Source: Methanosarcinales archaeon (GTDB lineage Archaea; Halobacteriota; Methanosarcinia; Methanosarcinales; Methanocomedenaceae). Taken from it: 17,349 bases of DNA. The stretch spans positions 1-17,349 of the forward strand of contig DAOUWY010000013.1 in assembly GCA_030666885.1 (NCBI GenBank). Reading direction: 5' to 3'. Below the pieces are notes generated by a model, which did not search any database, was not told the origin of the DNA, and was given only the letters and a program-made list of their open reading frames with translations. A program made the position numbers and the translations under genes. Shown piece after piece: positions 1 through 6,532 of this stretch. Each line of letters starts with the position of its first letter. Position 1 is the stretch's first letter.

Positions 1-933
1 GTCAGCCAGGTGCACGTCCACCGCGGCCCATGAGGCAAGTTCTGTAATTATCTCACTTGCGGCCATCCTGCCCACCTTCCCGGCAGGCAGCCCCCGCCTG
101 CCCAGGGCACTGCCGCCGACATGCCCGCACCACAGGGTTATCCCGCTGCCGGTAGATGGGGAGTTGGCTGCCCTGGTATCAATGGATGAACTATAGCCTG
201 CCTTTTCCAGTGCTGCTGCTGCCGCATCCTCCTGCCGCTGCATAACCTGGGGCGGCAGGTTTGAACTATGTGATATGCCTGAAACTGTACACGGCTCATT
301 CCCCTCCTCTTTTCCCGTGTCATTGCCCATCTCCTTCTCCTTCTCCTTCTCCTTCTCAATCTCCGTCCCCGTCCCCGTCCCCGTCCCTTTCCCTTTCTCC
401 AGGTCCACAGCTTCCAGTACCGACGGCTGGATGATGGCAGTGACCCTGCCGCCGCCCCTGGGATAATAACCCCGCCTGTAAAGCTCAATACTGCACTTTA
501 ATCCCATGGATGCAAGTACTGGCAGCAGCACATGGGCCATGTAGTCAATAGGAGGTGACCATGCCACATCAGTGCCGCCTGTGATATCCAGTGATACTGG
601 TTCCTGTGCTGCCGAGGCGATAGGCACCAAGCACTGGAGAAATAGTGTGATACTGCCTGCCGTACCAATATCAATGTTGTAATGACCGCCCCGGATGTTA
701 CCAGGGCAAAATGTAAGTTCAGTGGAACCAGGCTTCAGTCCCGATACCCTGGCACCGGTCATCTCAGCAGCTGTCCTGATGGCACTCATGTGCTGGGCCT
801 TCAATCCGGGTTTCGGTCTGTTGCTGCGGATATTGCTGATCGTTACCTCAGTTCCTGTAACAGCAGACAGTGCTACAGCCGTACGTATGACCTGGCCGCC
901 GCCTTCTCCGTAGGAGCCATCAATCCGGATCAT
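1..933 (-). CDS. rtcA: RNA 3'-terminal phosphate cyclase (RtcA), C-terminus beyond the window
   Basis: Cyclises the 3'-phosphate of RNA to a 2',3'-cyclic phosphate using ATP and an enzyme-AMP intermediate; cytoplasmic RNA processing or repair. The frame is open for 311 codons from ATG at 933 to the window edge. The N-terminus reads MIRIDGSYGEGGGQ followed by the family signature of arginines and PGLKAQH; later come GYYPRGGGRV (about residue 160) and a GGSALGRRGLPAGKVG block near residue 285. The family is usually about 340 residues, so roughly 30 are missing, including the region of the catalytic histidine that accepts AMP. Residues about 178-201 are a low-complexity stretch of GT and EK pairs encoded by a hexanucleotide repeat, at the place where the family's small insert domain begins. 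Its ATG overlaps the upstream gene's TGA as ATGA, so the two genes are probably translationally coupled. Confidence 0.93.
   Translation of the reverse strand, partial: MIRIDGSYGEGGGQVIRTAVALSAVTGTEVTISNIRSNRPKPGLKAQHMSAIRTAAEMTGARVSGLKPGSTELTFCPGNIRGGHYNIDIGTAGSITLFLQCLVPIASAAQEPVSLDITGGTDVAWSPPIDYMAHVLLPVLASMGLKCSIELYRRGYYPRGGGRVTAIIQPSVLEAVDLEKGKGTGTGTGTEIEKEKEKEKEMGNDTGKEEGNEPCTVSGISHSSNLPPQVMQRQEDAAAAALEKAGYSSSIDTRAANSPSTGSGITLWCGHVGGSALGRRGLPAGKVGRMAASEIITELASWAAVDVHLAD
331..400. repeat. In-frame hexanucleotide microsatellite inside rtcA
   Basis: On the plus strand this is four CTCCTT units (331-354), an interrupted CTCAAT, then CTCCGT plus three CCCCGT units (361-384) and two CCCTTT units (385-396). 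On the coding strand these give alternating Lys-Gly, Thr-Gly and Glu-Lys pairs. Every unit is six bases, so gain or loss of units keeps the rtcA frame. It lies between the conserved cyclase core and the insert domain, presumably in a surface loop. Confidence 0.9.
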
Positions 934-2273
934 TCTATACCTTCCATCTTATTTTTCGCATCATCTGCCGCAAACGTTACCGGGTCGATGACCATGGAAA
1001 TCGGCGGCGAGTATGAGGTCTCCCAATCCAACAGGTCGTCCACTTTAGCACCCATACGTATGGCAAGGCTAAGAGCATCGATCCTCTCTTTCACACCCTC
1101 ACCCGACACTACCTGGGCACCTACAAGCTTCTTTTTTGAGAACAGTAATTTAATGAACAGGGGCACAGCACCCGGATAATAACCGGCCCTGGTATATCCC
1201 TTTGAACTGCCGCTGATTATGTTAATACCGTGGACTTTTGCCGTATGTGAGGTTATACCTACCGAACCTGCCACCAGATGCCCTGCCACCACCACACTGG
1301 GGCTTAATGTAGGTGGATAGATCGTCTCCTTACCGGCAAGGTTCTCGCCAATAACCCGTGCCATTCGCCGGGCAGCCGAACCCAGCCTGCTGAGGACAGG
1401 CGATCCCGTGATGAGATCAAACACCTGGGCGCACTCACCACCTGAATAAACATTATCCTGGAACTCTCCATCCATACTTACCCTCAGACACTCATCAGTC
1501 ACAATGCCACCTGTCGGACCTATATCATAGCCAGCCCCCCTGGCAACCGATGTCAAGGGCTTTTGTCCGGAAGTGACGATAACAATATCAGCTGGCAGCG
1601 TTTCACCCCCCGCACTGACCGATTCCACCCTTTGTTTTCCATTCACGGAATCCACACTGGTACCTGTCATTATCCTGATGCCCATCGAGATGAGATGCTG
1701 CCCTATAAATGATGCCATATCAGGATCAAGGGTCAGCGGAAGCACCTGGGGCAGGTTTTCTATCAATGTGGTATTAATCCCTCTCCTGGCAAGGGATGCA
1801 GCAACTTCGATTCCGATCCCACCCGCACCGATGACCACAACCCTGGTGTTATCATTAATATTAGCCGTGATATCCATGCCGTCCGATAGCGTATGCAGGG
1901 TGAACACACCGCTTAAGTGAATTCCGGGAATGTGCGGGATAACAGGTGTACTTCCAGTAGCTATCACCAGATGATCATATTCAAAAACACCAGAATCTGA
2001 CATCACTTTCCTGCCCCTGGCATCTATCTGCCTGACCTCTGTGTTAAGATGCAGGTCTATACCCATCTCAATAAAAGTATCTGGCGGCCTTACCACAAGG
2101 TCAGGGAAATCTGATATAATGCCTTCCAGTACGAAGGGCATCCCGCACTGGCTGTACGCAGTGTGAGTGTCCGATGAAAATACCAAAACATCATAATCCG
2201 TATGCCGTTTCAAATAGGTGGCTACAGTCATCCCCACGGCACCTGCACCAATAATAGCCACTTTCTTTGTCAT
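930..2273 (-). CDS. CoA-disulfide reductase / NADH oxidase family flavoprotein
   Basis: FAD-dependent pyridine nucleotide-disulfide oxidoreductase, 447 residues, the usual family length. Residues 5-14 give the FAD-binding VAIIGAGAVG. The single redox cysteine is C43 in YSQCGMPF, the CoA-disulfide reductase/NADH oxidase pattern rather than the two-cysteine CxxxxC of glutathione reductases. A second Rossmann motif (VVIGAGGIGIEVA, near residue 146) binds NAD(P)H. The C-terminal dimerisation domain ends with SYSPPISMVIDPV, matching the conserved tyrosine-proline motif of the family. Members reduce CoA disulfide, polysulfide or oxygen; I cannot choose the substrate, but thiol or polysulfide chemistry fits an anaerobe. 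No good Shine-Dalgarno precedes the ATG; a TATA-like TTTTATTTTA lies about 50 bases upstream. The stop overlaps the rtcA start (ATGA), suggesting an operon of unrelated functions. Confidence 0.88.
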   Translation of the reverse strand: MTKKVAIIGAGAVGMTVATYLKRHTDYDVLVFSSDTHTAYSQCGMPFVLEGIISDFPDLVVRPPDTFIEMGIDLHLNTEVRQIDARGRKVMSDSGVFEYDHLVIATGSTPVIPHIPGIHLSGVFTLHTLSDGMDITANINDNTRVVVIGAGGIGIEVAASLARRGINTTLIENLPQVLPLTLDPDMASFIGQHLISMGIRIMTGTSVDSVNGKQRVESVSAGGETLPADIVIVTSGQKPLTSVARGAGYDIGPTGGIVTDECLRVSMDGEFQDNVYSGGECAQVFDLITGSPVLSRLGSAARRMARVIGENLAGKETIYPPTLSPSVVVAGHLVAGSVGITSHTAKVHGINIISGSSKGYTRAGYYPGAVPLFIKLLFSKKKLVGAQVVSGEGVKERIDALSLAIRMGAKVDDLLDWETSYSPPISMVIDPVTFAADDAKNKMEGIE

Positions 2274-2338
2274 TAGTTGTAATTTATGGTTAATAGCAAA
2301 TTAGGTTTATCGTGAAAAGTAAAATAAAAGGTATTTTG

Positions 2339-2392
2339 TGTGAGCGGGTTGGGGAGTGGGGGTTAGTTAGAAAAACGTTGTTCCCGCTCACA
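2339..2392. other. Perfect 10-bp inverted repeat with a G-rich loop
   Basis: TGTGAGCGGG at 2339-2348 is the exact reverse complement of CCCGCTCACA at 2383-2392, separated by 34 bases. The loop holds a G-rich part (GGGGAGTGGGGG) and then AT-rich sequence. It lies between two minus-strand genes, downstream of the oligo-T stretch that follows nfnB and upstream of the flavoprotein gene. It could be an RNA hairpin, part of a terminator, or an operator; nothing here decides which. Confidence 0.6.
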
Positions 2393-2447
2393 GCTCCTAT
2401 CTATTCAGATTTAATATATATAGTTTTCGGATTTTAAATTAGAATCT

Positions 2448-2455
2448 AAAAAAAA
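2448..2455 (-). terminator. Oligo-T terminator after nfnB
   Basis: A run of eight A on the plus strand reads as T8 on the coding strand about 20 bases after the nfnB stop at 2475. Archaeal RNA polymerase terminates at T-runs without needing a hairpin, so this is a plausible end for the nfnAB transcript. Confidence 0.5.
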
Positions 2456-2474
2456 TACTTCTACCCATACCACA

Positions 2475-3860
2475 TTATAAATTATTCGAATTAAGATATT
2501 TGTCAATAGCCCTGGCAGCAATCTTACCTGCACCCATGGCACTTATGACTGTAGCGGCCCCTGTTACCACATCTCCACCGGCAAATACAGCGGTTTTCGA
2601 AGTAGCACCGTTATCATCGGCTATGATAGTGCCCCATTTCGATATTTCAAGGCTTGGAGTAGTCTTAGGTATAAGCGGATTTGGAGATGTCCCTACTGCT
2701 ATAATTATTACATCCACATCAATGATATATTCAGAACCTTCCACTGGTACGGGCCTGCAACGTCCCGATTCATCGGGCTCGCATAGCTCCATATCCAGGC
2801 ATTCCATCTGCCTGACCCAGTTCTTCTCATCACCCAGTATCCGTGTGGGGTTTGACAGGAGCTTGAAAATAACGCCTTCCTCTTTTGCATTTTCAATTTC
2901 CTCACGCCTGGCCGGCATCTCATCATCTCCGCGGCGGTACACTACAGTTACTTCTTCAGCACCAAGGCGTACCGCACACCTGGCAGCATCCATTGCAACG
3001 TTCCCTCCACCCACGACCACTACCTTGTGGCCGTTTTTGACAGGTGTATCATAATCAGGGAACTGGTATGCCTTCATCAGGTTAACCCTTGTCAGGAATT
3101 CATTCGCAGAATAAACACCACTGAGATTCTCACCGTCAATGTTCATAAAGCTAGGCAATCCGGCACCAGTGCCGAGGAACACAGCATCATACTCATCCAG
3201 TAGTTCATCCACAGTCTCCACCATACCAACCACACTATTGAGCTGGATATCAACACCCAGTCTTTCTATGTATTCAACTTCCTTTTGTACAATGGATTTG
3301 GGCAGCCTGAACTCTGGTATGCCATAGACCAGTACGCCTCCCGCCTTGTGCAGGGCCTCCATCAGGGTCACACTGTGCCCCATCTTTGCCAGTTCGGCAG
3401 CAGCGGTCAGTCCTGCCGGACCAGAACCTACTACAGCCACCTTCTTACCTGTCAGTTCGGGTTTTTCCGGCTCACCCTGCTTGTTCACCAGTTCCCAGTC
3501 AGCAGCATAACGCTCCAGCCTGCCGATGGCAACAGGTTCACCTTTCTTTGCCAGTACACAGACATCTTCACACTGAGTCTCTTGCGGGCATACGCGGCCG
3601 CATATGGCAGGAAGTGCATTCATGGACTTCAGCTCGCTAATAGCACCTTCCATATCATCATCGGCTATGCACTTAATAAAATCAGGAATATCGATCTCTA
3701 CCGGGCACCCGGCCACACATAAAGGTTTTTTGCACTGGATGCACCTGCTGGCTTCATTTATGGCCTGTTCATGGGAATATCCCAGGGCTACTTCATTAAA
3801 ATTGGAACGCCTCTTTTCAGGGTCCTGCCGTGGCATGTCCTGTCGTTCTAACACTGGCAT
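2475..3860 (-). CDS. nfnB: NfnB / GltD-like NADPH-binding flavoprotein subunit
   Basis: Large subunit of the NADH-dependent reduced ferredoxin:NADP oxidoreductase, also annotated as glutamate synthase small chain or sulfide dehydrogenase alpha. It is 461 residues, the NfnB length. Two [4Fe-4S] sites are visible near the N-terminus: cysteines 40, 43, 48 and 52 (ending GCP), then 87, 91, 97 and 101. FAD binding is seen in VAVVGSGPAGLTAA (about residue 140) and NADP(H) binding in VVVVGGGNVAMDAAR (about residue 282). The N-terminal RSNFNEVALGYS stretch fits the family and supports the ATG at 3860. It overlaps the upstream nfnA by 13 bases, and no glutamate synthase large subunit is nearby, so the Nfn reading is preferred over GltD. 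In the family, flavin bifurcation couples NADPH, NAD+ and ferredoxin in the cytoplasm. Confidence 0.88.
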   Translation of the reverse strand: MPVLERQDMPRQDPEKRRSNFNEVALGYSHEQAINEASRCIQCKKPLCVAGCPVEIDIPDFIKCIADDDMEGAISELKSMNALPAICGRVCPQETQCEDVCVLAKKGEPVAIGRLERYAADWELVNKQGEPEKPELTGKKVAVVGSGPAGLTAAAELAKMGHSVTLMEALHKAGGVLVYGIPEFRLPKSIVQKEVEYIERLGVDIQLNSVVGMVETVDELLDEYDAVFLGTGAGLPSFMNIDGENLSGVYSANEFLTRVNLMKAYQFPDYDTPVKNGHKVVVVGGGNVAMDAARCAVRLGAEEVTVVYRRGDDEMPARREEIENAKEEGVIFKLLSNPTRILGDEKNWVRQMECLDMELCEPDESGRCRPVPVEGSEYIIDVDVIIIAVGTSPNPLIPKTTPSLEISKWGTIIADDNGATSKTAVFAGGDVVTGAATVISAMGAGKIAARAIDKYLNSNNL

Positions 3861-4696
3861 CCCTCTCGTTCACATTTTTTGTAGTGTTCCATAGCAAGCT
3901 GCTCTTCATCCTGGTACATCTGCAACCTGTTCATGAGCAAGGTGAAATCGACCTCATGGGCATCGAATTCCGGGCCGTCCACACATGCGAACTTTGTCTC
4001 GCCGCCTACCAGCACCCTGCATGAACCGCACATGCCAGTGCCGTCCACCATGATACTGTTTAGACTTACTACGGTTTTCACACCGAAAGGATGGGTCACC
4101 CCGGCCACGGTGCGCATCATTATCGGGGGTCCGATGGCAACTACAAGAGAAATGGATTCACTGCCTTCGAGCAGTTCTTTTAACACATCTGTAACAAAGC
4201 CGTGGTGCCCCTTGGTGCCGTCATCGGTTGTGATATACAGTTCATCACTCACATCCCGCATCTTTTGCTCCCACAGCAGCAGGTCTGCACTGCGGGAGCC
4301 TATAATTGAAATTACTTTATTGCCGACTTGCCTGTGGGCCCTGGCAATTGGATAAATTGGAGCCACACCCACACCGCCCCCCACACATATTACTGTACCT
4401 ACCGGTTTTATCTCTGAAGGATTGCCGAGGGGCCCCACGAAATCGAGCAGGCTTTCTCCTGTGTTCATTTTCGATAACTGGGCTGTGGTCTTTCCCATCT
4501 CCTGGAAGATAGTGGTTATTGTACCCTTCTCGCGGTCAAAATCAGCAATAGTAAGGGGAATTCGCTCTCCTGCATCATCTATCCTCAGGATGATGAACTG
4601 GCCTGCCCTGGCTTTTCTTGCTATACTGGGAGCAGAAATGATCATATTGTGTATTGTCGGAACGATCTGGCTTTTTTCAATTATCTCAAATGGCAT
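3848..4696 (-). CDS. nfnA: NfnA / ferredoxin-NADP reductase-like subunit with [2Fe-2S] site
   Basis: Small subunit partner of NfnB (also called SudB), 282 residues. The N-terminal half is the FNR-type FAD domain with RIPLTIAD, the middle holds the NAD-binding VGGGVGVAPIYPIAR, and residues 218-238 form the iron-sulfur site DGTGMCGSC plus C238. An aspartate ahead of the cysteines is typical of this family and has been described as a cluster ligand in NfnA. The C-terminus carries an extra cysteine-rich tail ending CEREGCQC (C275, C280, C282), which I do not recognise as standard. The ATG at 4696 has AGAAGGA about 8 bases upstream and a TATA box about 50 bases upstream, so it is the first gene of the nfnAB operon. 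The stop is TAG and lies inside the nfnB start region. Confidence 0.88.
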   Translation of the reverse strand: MPFEIIEKSQIVPTIHNMIISAPSIARKARAGQFIILRIDDAGERIPLTIADFDREKGTITTIFQEMGKTTAQLSKMNTGESLLDFVGPLGNPSEIKPVGTVICVGGGVGVAPIYPIARAHRQVGNKVISIIGSRSADLLLWEQKMRDVSDELYITTDDGTKGHHGFVTDVLKELLEGSESISLVVAIGPPIMMRTVAGVTHPFGVKTVVSLNSIMVDGTGMCGSCRVLVGGETKFACVDGPEFDAHEVDFTLLMNRLQMYQDEEQLAMEHYKKCEREGCQC

Positions 4697-4746
4697 ATTG
4701 TTTTTCCTTCTAAATAAAATATTGAATGGGTGTAGGATAAAGTGGG

Positions 4747-4756
4747 TTTATAATTT
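4747..4756 (-). promoter_or_regulatory. TATA-box promoter for nfnAB
   Basis: The minus strand reads AAATTATAAA here, about 50 bases before the nfnA ATG. A start site some 25 bases downstream would leave a leader of about 25 bases containing the AGAAGGA ribosome site. No other TATA-like stretch fits better. Confidence 0.45.
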
Positions 4757-4847
4757 AATCGATAAAGTAAAAATTTAACGGTTGAAAATTTTTTAATGGA
4801 TAACGTTATAAAAAGTGAATGTGTTGTTTACAGGCTGTTGTAAAATA

Positions 4848-4973
4848 TCATTGGAAACCGGGCATGAATCCTCCCGCTTCCTTGCAATCTCCACAACCAG
4901 ACCCACAATACCCTTTCTTTTTGTTTGTACATGGGATGCGACAATATGATGGCTTCCCTTTAATCCTGTCCAA
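4848..4973 (-). CDS. Possible Cys-rich microprotein or lost C-terminal extension
   Basis: An open frame of 41 codons with a possible TTG start at 4973. It holds five cysteines in 20 residues with the spacing CxxxC-x7-CxxxCxxC (YCRIPC, then GYCGSGCGDCK), a pattern suited to binding zinc or an iron-sulfur cluster, and ends GGFMPGFQ. It lies in the same frame as the 159-residue gene just upstream, separated from it by a TAA at 4989-4991 and five codons. It could be a separate microprotein, a C-terminal domain cut off by a nonsense mutation, or chance. No clear ribosome site precedes the TTG. Family unknown. Confidence 0.3.
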   Translation of the reverse strand: MDRIKGKPSYCRIPCTNKKKGYCGSGCGDCKEAGGFMPGFQ

Positions 4974-4988
4974 TATGATTGATGAAAA

Positions 4989-5468
4989 TTATATTAAATG
5001 AAAAATATCACGTTTTTTCTTGAATTGTATAGTACCCTGACAAATATCCATGTCTACAATTGATATGTCCAAATCGACTTGCTTTCCAGTCATAAAGGAA
5101 AGTGCTCCTTCAATTAAACCGTGAGTACTTCTGCAAAGAGGGTTTTTTATGGATAATCCCTGGTTACTGCATAGATCTTTTATTAAACAACTTTTAAACC
5201 GTATGTCTGCTGTATATTCTTTTTCTTTTGAGTTTTCATTTATAATTTCTATATCAAAACAAAACTTGATGTATTCAATGAATTGTTTCAGGGCAGTTTG
5301 TGGATCTTTGACTTTTCCGATTTTTTCCCCGAAATATTCCCCTTTTTGATGAAAATTCATATAAATTAAATCACCAGTAACTTCATCGCCATTTACTTCC
5401 CTGAGTATATCAAGCAATCCTGAAACCAGTGTCATACAACCCAGTTCAGATGTGAGTTCCGAAGTCAT
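4989..5468 (-). CDS. Small V4R / methanogen output domain-like protein
   Basis: A 159-residue soluble protein, with no signal peptide or membrane segment. The start chosen is the ATG at 5468, because AAAAAAGGT lies a few bases upstream; an in-frame ATG at 5507 falls inside a palindrome and has no ribosome site. The C-terminal half has a cysteine pattern (DLC, then NPLCRSTHGLIEGALSFMTG, then DICQG) that reminds me of the V4R/4-vinyl reductase and methanogen output domain (MetOD1) families, which bind small molecules or act as output modules of archaeal sensors. This is pattern recognition and moderate at best. Its own TATA box and palindrome suggest controlled, possibly autogenous expression. 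It sits directly after the pentaheme cytochrome gene, so a redox or ligand-sensing role is possible. Confidence 0.55.
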   Translation of the reverse strand: MTSELTSELGCMTLVSGLLDILREVNGDEVTGDLIYMNFHQKGEYFGEKIGKVKDPQTALKQFIEYIKFCFDIEIINENSKEKEYTADIRFKSCLIKDLCSNQGLSIKNPLCRSTHGLIEGALSFMTGKQVDLDISIVDMDICQGTIQFKKKRDIFHLI

Positions 5469-5497
5469 AATTAAACCTTTTTTAAATTTGTATATTA

Positions 5498-5517
5498 AGT
5501 GGATCATTTAATCCACT
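5498..5517. promoter_or_regulatory. Palindromic candidate operator at the V4R-like gene promoter
   Basis: AGTGGAT (5498-5504) and ATCCACT (5511-5517) form a perfect 7-bp inverted repeat around a 6-base centre. On the minus strand it lies just after a TATA-like AAAATATA (about 5518-5525) and 30-50 bases before the chosen ATG at 5468, where a bound repressor would block initiation. It also covers the alternative ATG at 5507. Confidence 0.5.
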
Positions 5518-5570
5518 ATATTTTCAGGGTTTTCAATTTCCTTAATGAGGATTTACCAATAGATATTATC

Positions 5571-6074
5571 TTAACTGCTGTTCATGGAATTGATATGGAT
5601 ACTCTGAATATCCTGTATATGGCAGATAGTGCATGAGTATCCCCTGGTCATATGTATTGTTATAATATTTCCATAGCTTGGCGAAATCGCTTCAGGGTAG
5701 TCGTGACATGTATCACAAATCTTATCGTGTCCTGGTAGTTTTTCCGGGATGATCGGTTCAAGACCATGACAGATATCGCATGAAAGATTGGCTGTAGTTT
5801 CTTTGATATGCAGGTCGTGAAGATCTGTTCCATGACACGGTTCACAATAGATACCGCCCTCTATATGTTTCTTTTCTTTTTCCGGATGTGTGTGACATAT
5901 TTCACAGTCCACTGATTGTTCTGGAATAGGTTCGAATTCCGGTATAACTATTTCTTCTACGTCAGGGTCATTTTGTGGTGCGAGGATATCTGTAGTTACT
6001 ATCAGGTAAACAACACCTACAATAAGTAGAATGCCCGTTAGTGTAATTATTGTAATGTAAGTTTTATCTTTCAT
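5571..6074 (-). CDS. Membrane-anchored pentaheme cytochrome c
   Basis: A 167-residue protein with one N-terminal membrane segment (about residues 6-27), an acidic proline-rich linker (about 30-54) and five CxxCH motifs starting at C57, C77, C99, C120 and C148. Histidines between the motifs (H63, H70, H86, H89, H116, H141, H159) are enough for bis-histidine ligation of all hemes. The anchor places the heme domain outside the membrane. The hemes are closely spaced (20-28 residues), as in small electron-relay cytochromes. A TATA box lies about 27 bases before the ATG, indicating a leaderless or nearly leaderless transcript; only a weak AAGG precedes the start. It is divergent from the giant cytochrome gene and heads a minus-strand pair with the V4R-like gene. 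I do not recognise a named family. Confidence 0.88.
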   Translation of the reverse strand: MKDKTYITIITLTGILLIVGVVYLIVTTDILAPQNDPDVEEIVIPEFEPIPEQSVDCEICHTHPEKEKKHIEGGIYCEPCHGTDLHDLHIKETTANLSCDICHGLEPIIPEKLPGHDKICDTCHDYPEAISPSYGNIITIHMTRGYSCTICHIQDIQSIHINSMNSS

Positions 6075-6097
6075 GGCCTTAATATATTAACTTAAAA

Positions 6098-6107
6098 CAT
6101 TTATACT
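6098..6107 (-). promoter_or_regulatory. TATA-box promoter of the pentaheme cytochrome gene
   Basis: The minus strand reads TAGTATAAAT here, centred about 28 bases before the ATG at 6074. This spacing predicts transcription starting at or very near the start codon. Confidence 0.5.
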
Positions 6108-6334
6108 ACTTCTATCTATACAATTGTAACAGGTATTACTTTCAATTCCAATATGTTATACTCTTGTTTCGATATATAACGATTTCGTACTTAGACTTAA
6201 TATAAATGTTGAATATATGAATCCAAAAGATATATAAAATAATGAAAACAATATAAAAAAATACTGCACATATATGAAGTGTGAATTCTTCATGAAATCC
6301 TCAAGAAAATGGAAATTTCAGACAACTGCTATTA

Positions 6335-6366
6335 ACAGGATACGGTTCAATCCTGTAAATCCTGTC
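6335..6366. repeat. ACAGGAT/ATCCTGT inverted repeat with a third direct copy
   Basis: ACAGGAT (6335-6341) pairs perfectly with ATCCTGT (6350-6356) around eight bases. A further AATCCTGTC follows immediately (6358-6366), giving two tandem AATCCTGT copies. The arms could form a hairpin or a protein site. The core GGAT-N8-ATCC has the same spacing as the inverted repeat at 15449-15470. Confidence 0.5.
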
Positions 6367-6492
6367 AAAAGATTTGATTAAAACTAAGAATATTACCTAT
6401 ATCAATATCGAAACGTGTTTATAATTTCCCATACGTTAAAAAAATTGGTTTGAATTATACAATCCGGCAATTTCAGATATTTTTCCATAAGG

Positions 6493-6500
6493 ATAAAATA
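6493..6500 (+). promoter_or_regulatory. Possible TATA box of the giant cytochrome gene
   Basis: ATAAAATA lies 33-40 bases before the ATG at 6533 and would give a leader of about ten bases. Upstream alternatives near 6251 and 6419 would give long leaders, so this assignment is uncertain. Confidence 0.3.
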
Positions 6501-6532
6501 GTTGCCCAGCATGAAATGGATAGATAAAAATT

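Larger units (their letters stand above)
6108..6532. other. AT-rich spacer between divergent cytochrome genes
   Basis: This stretch has no convincing gene. It contains several TATA-like sites, the strongest on the plus strand being ATATAAAAA near 6251-6259. A 35-codon plus-strand frame (6274-6381) starts about 20 bases after that box and ends NPVNPVKRFD; it is too short and unfamiliar to call. The AATCCTGT repeat cluster lies at 6335-6366. A second TATA-like TTATAATTT lies near 6419-6427. The spacer may carry a long leader or a small RNA for the giant cytochrome gene. Confidence 0.5.

Noticed and set aside
138..488. Arginine-rich minus-strand ORF of 116 codons
   Set aside because: It is a frame shadow of the rtcA microsatellite; the true frame gives conserved RtcA sequence on both sides.
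682..1179. Plus-strand ORFs opposite rtcA and the flavoprotein
   Set aside because: They lie antisense to two well-supported genes and show no motifs of their own.
4819..5001. Plus-strand 60-codon ORF
   Set aside because: It has no motif; the opposite strand holds the more ordered Cys-rich frame, and there is no plus-strand ribosome site.
6344..6353. GGTTCAATCC resembling a tRNA T-arm/B-box
   Set aside because: The surrounding arms give an 8-base loop in the wrong register, and there is no acceptor stem, anticodon arm or D-arm.
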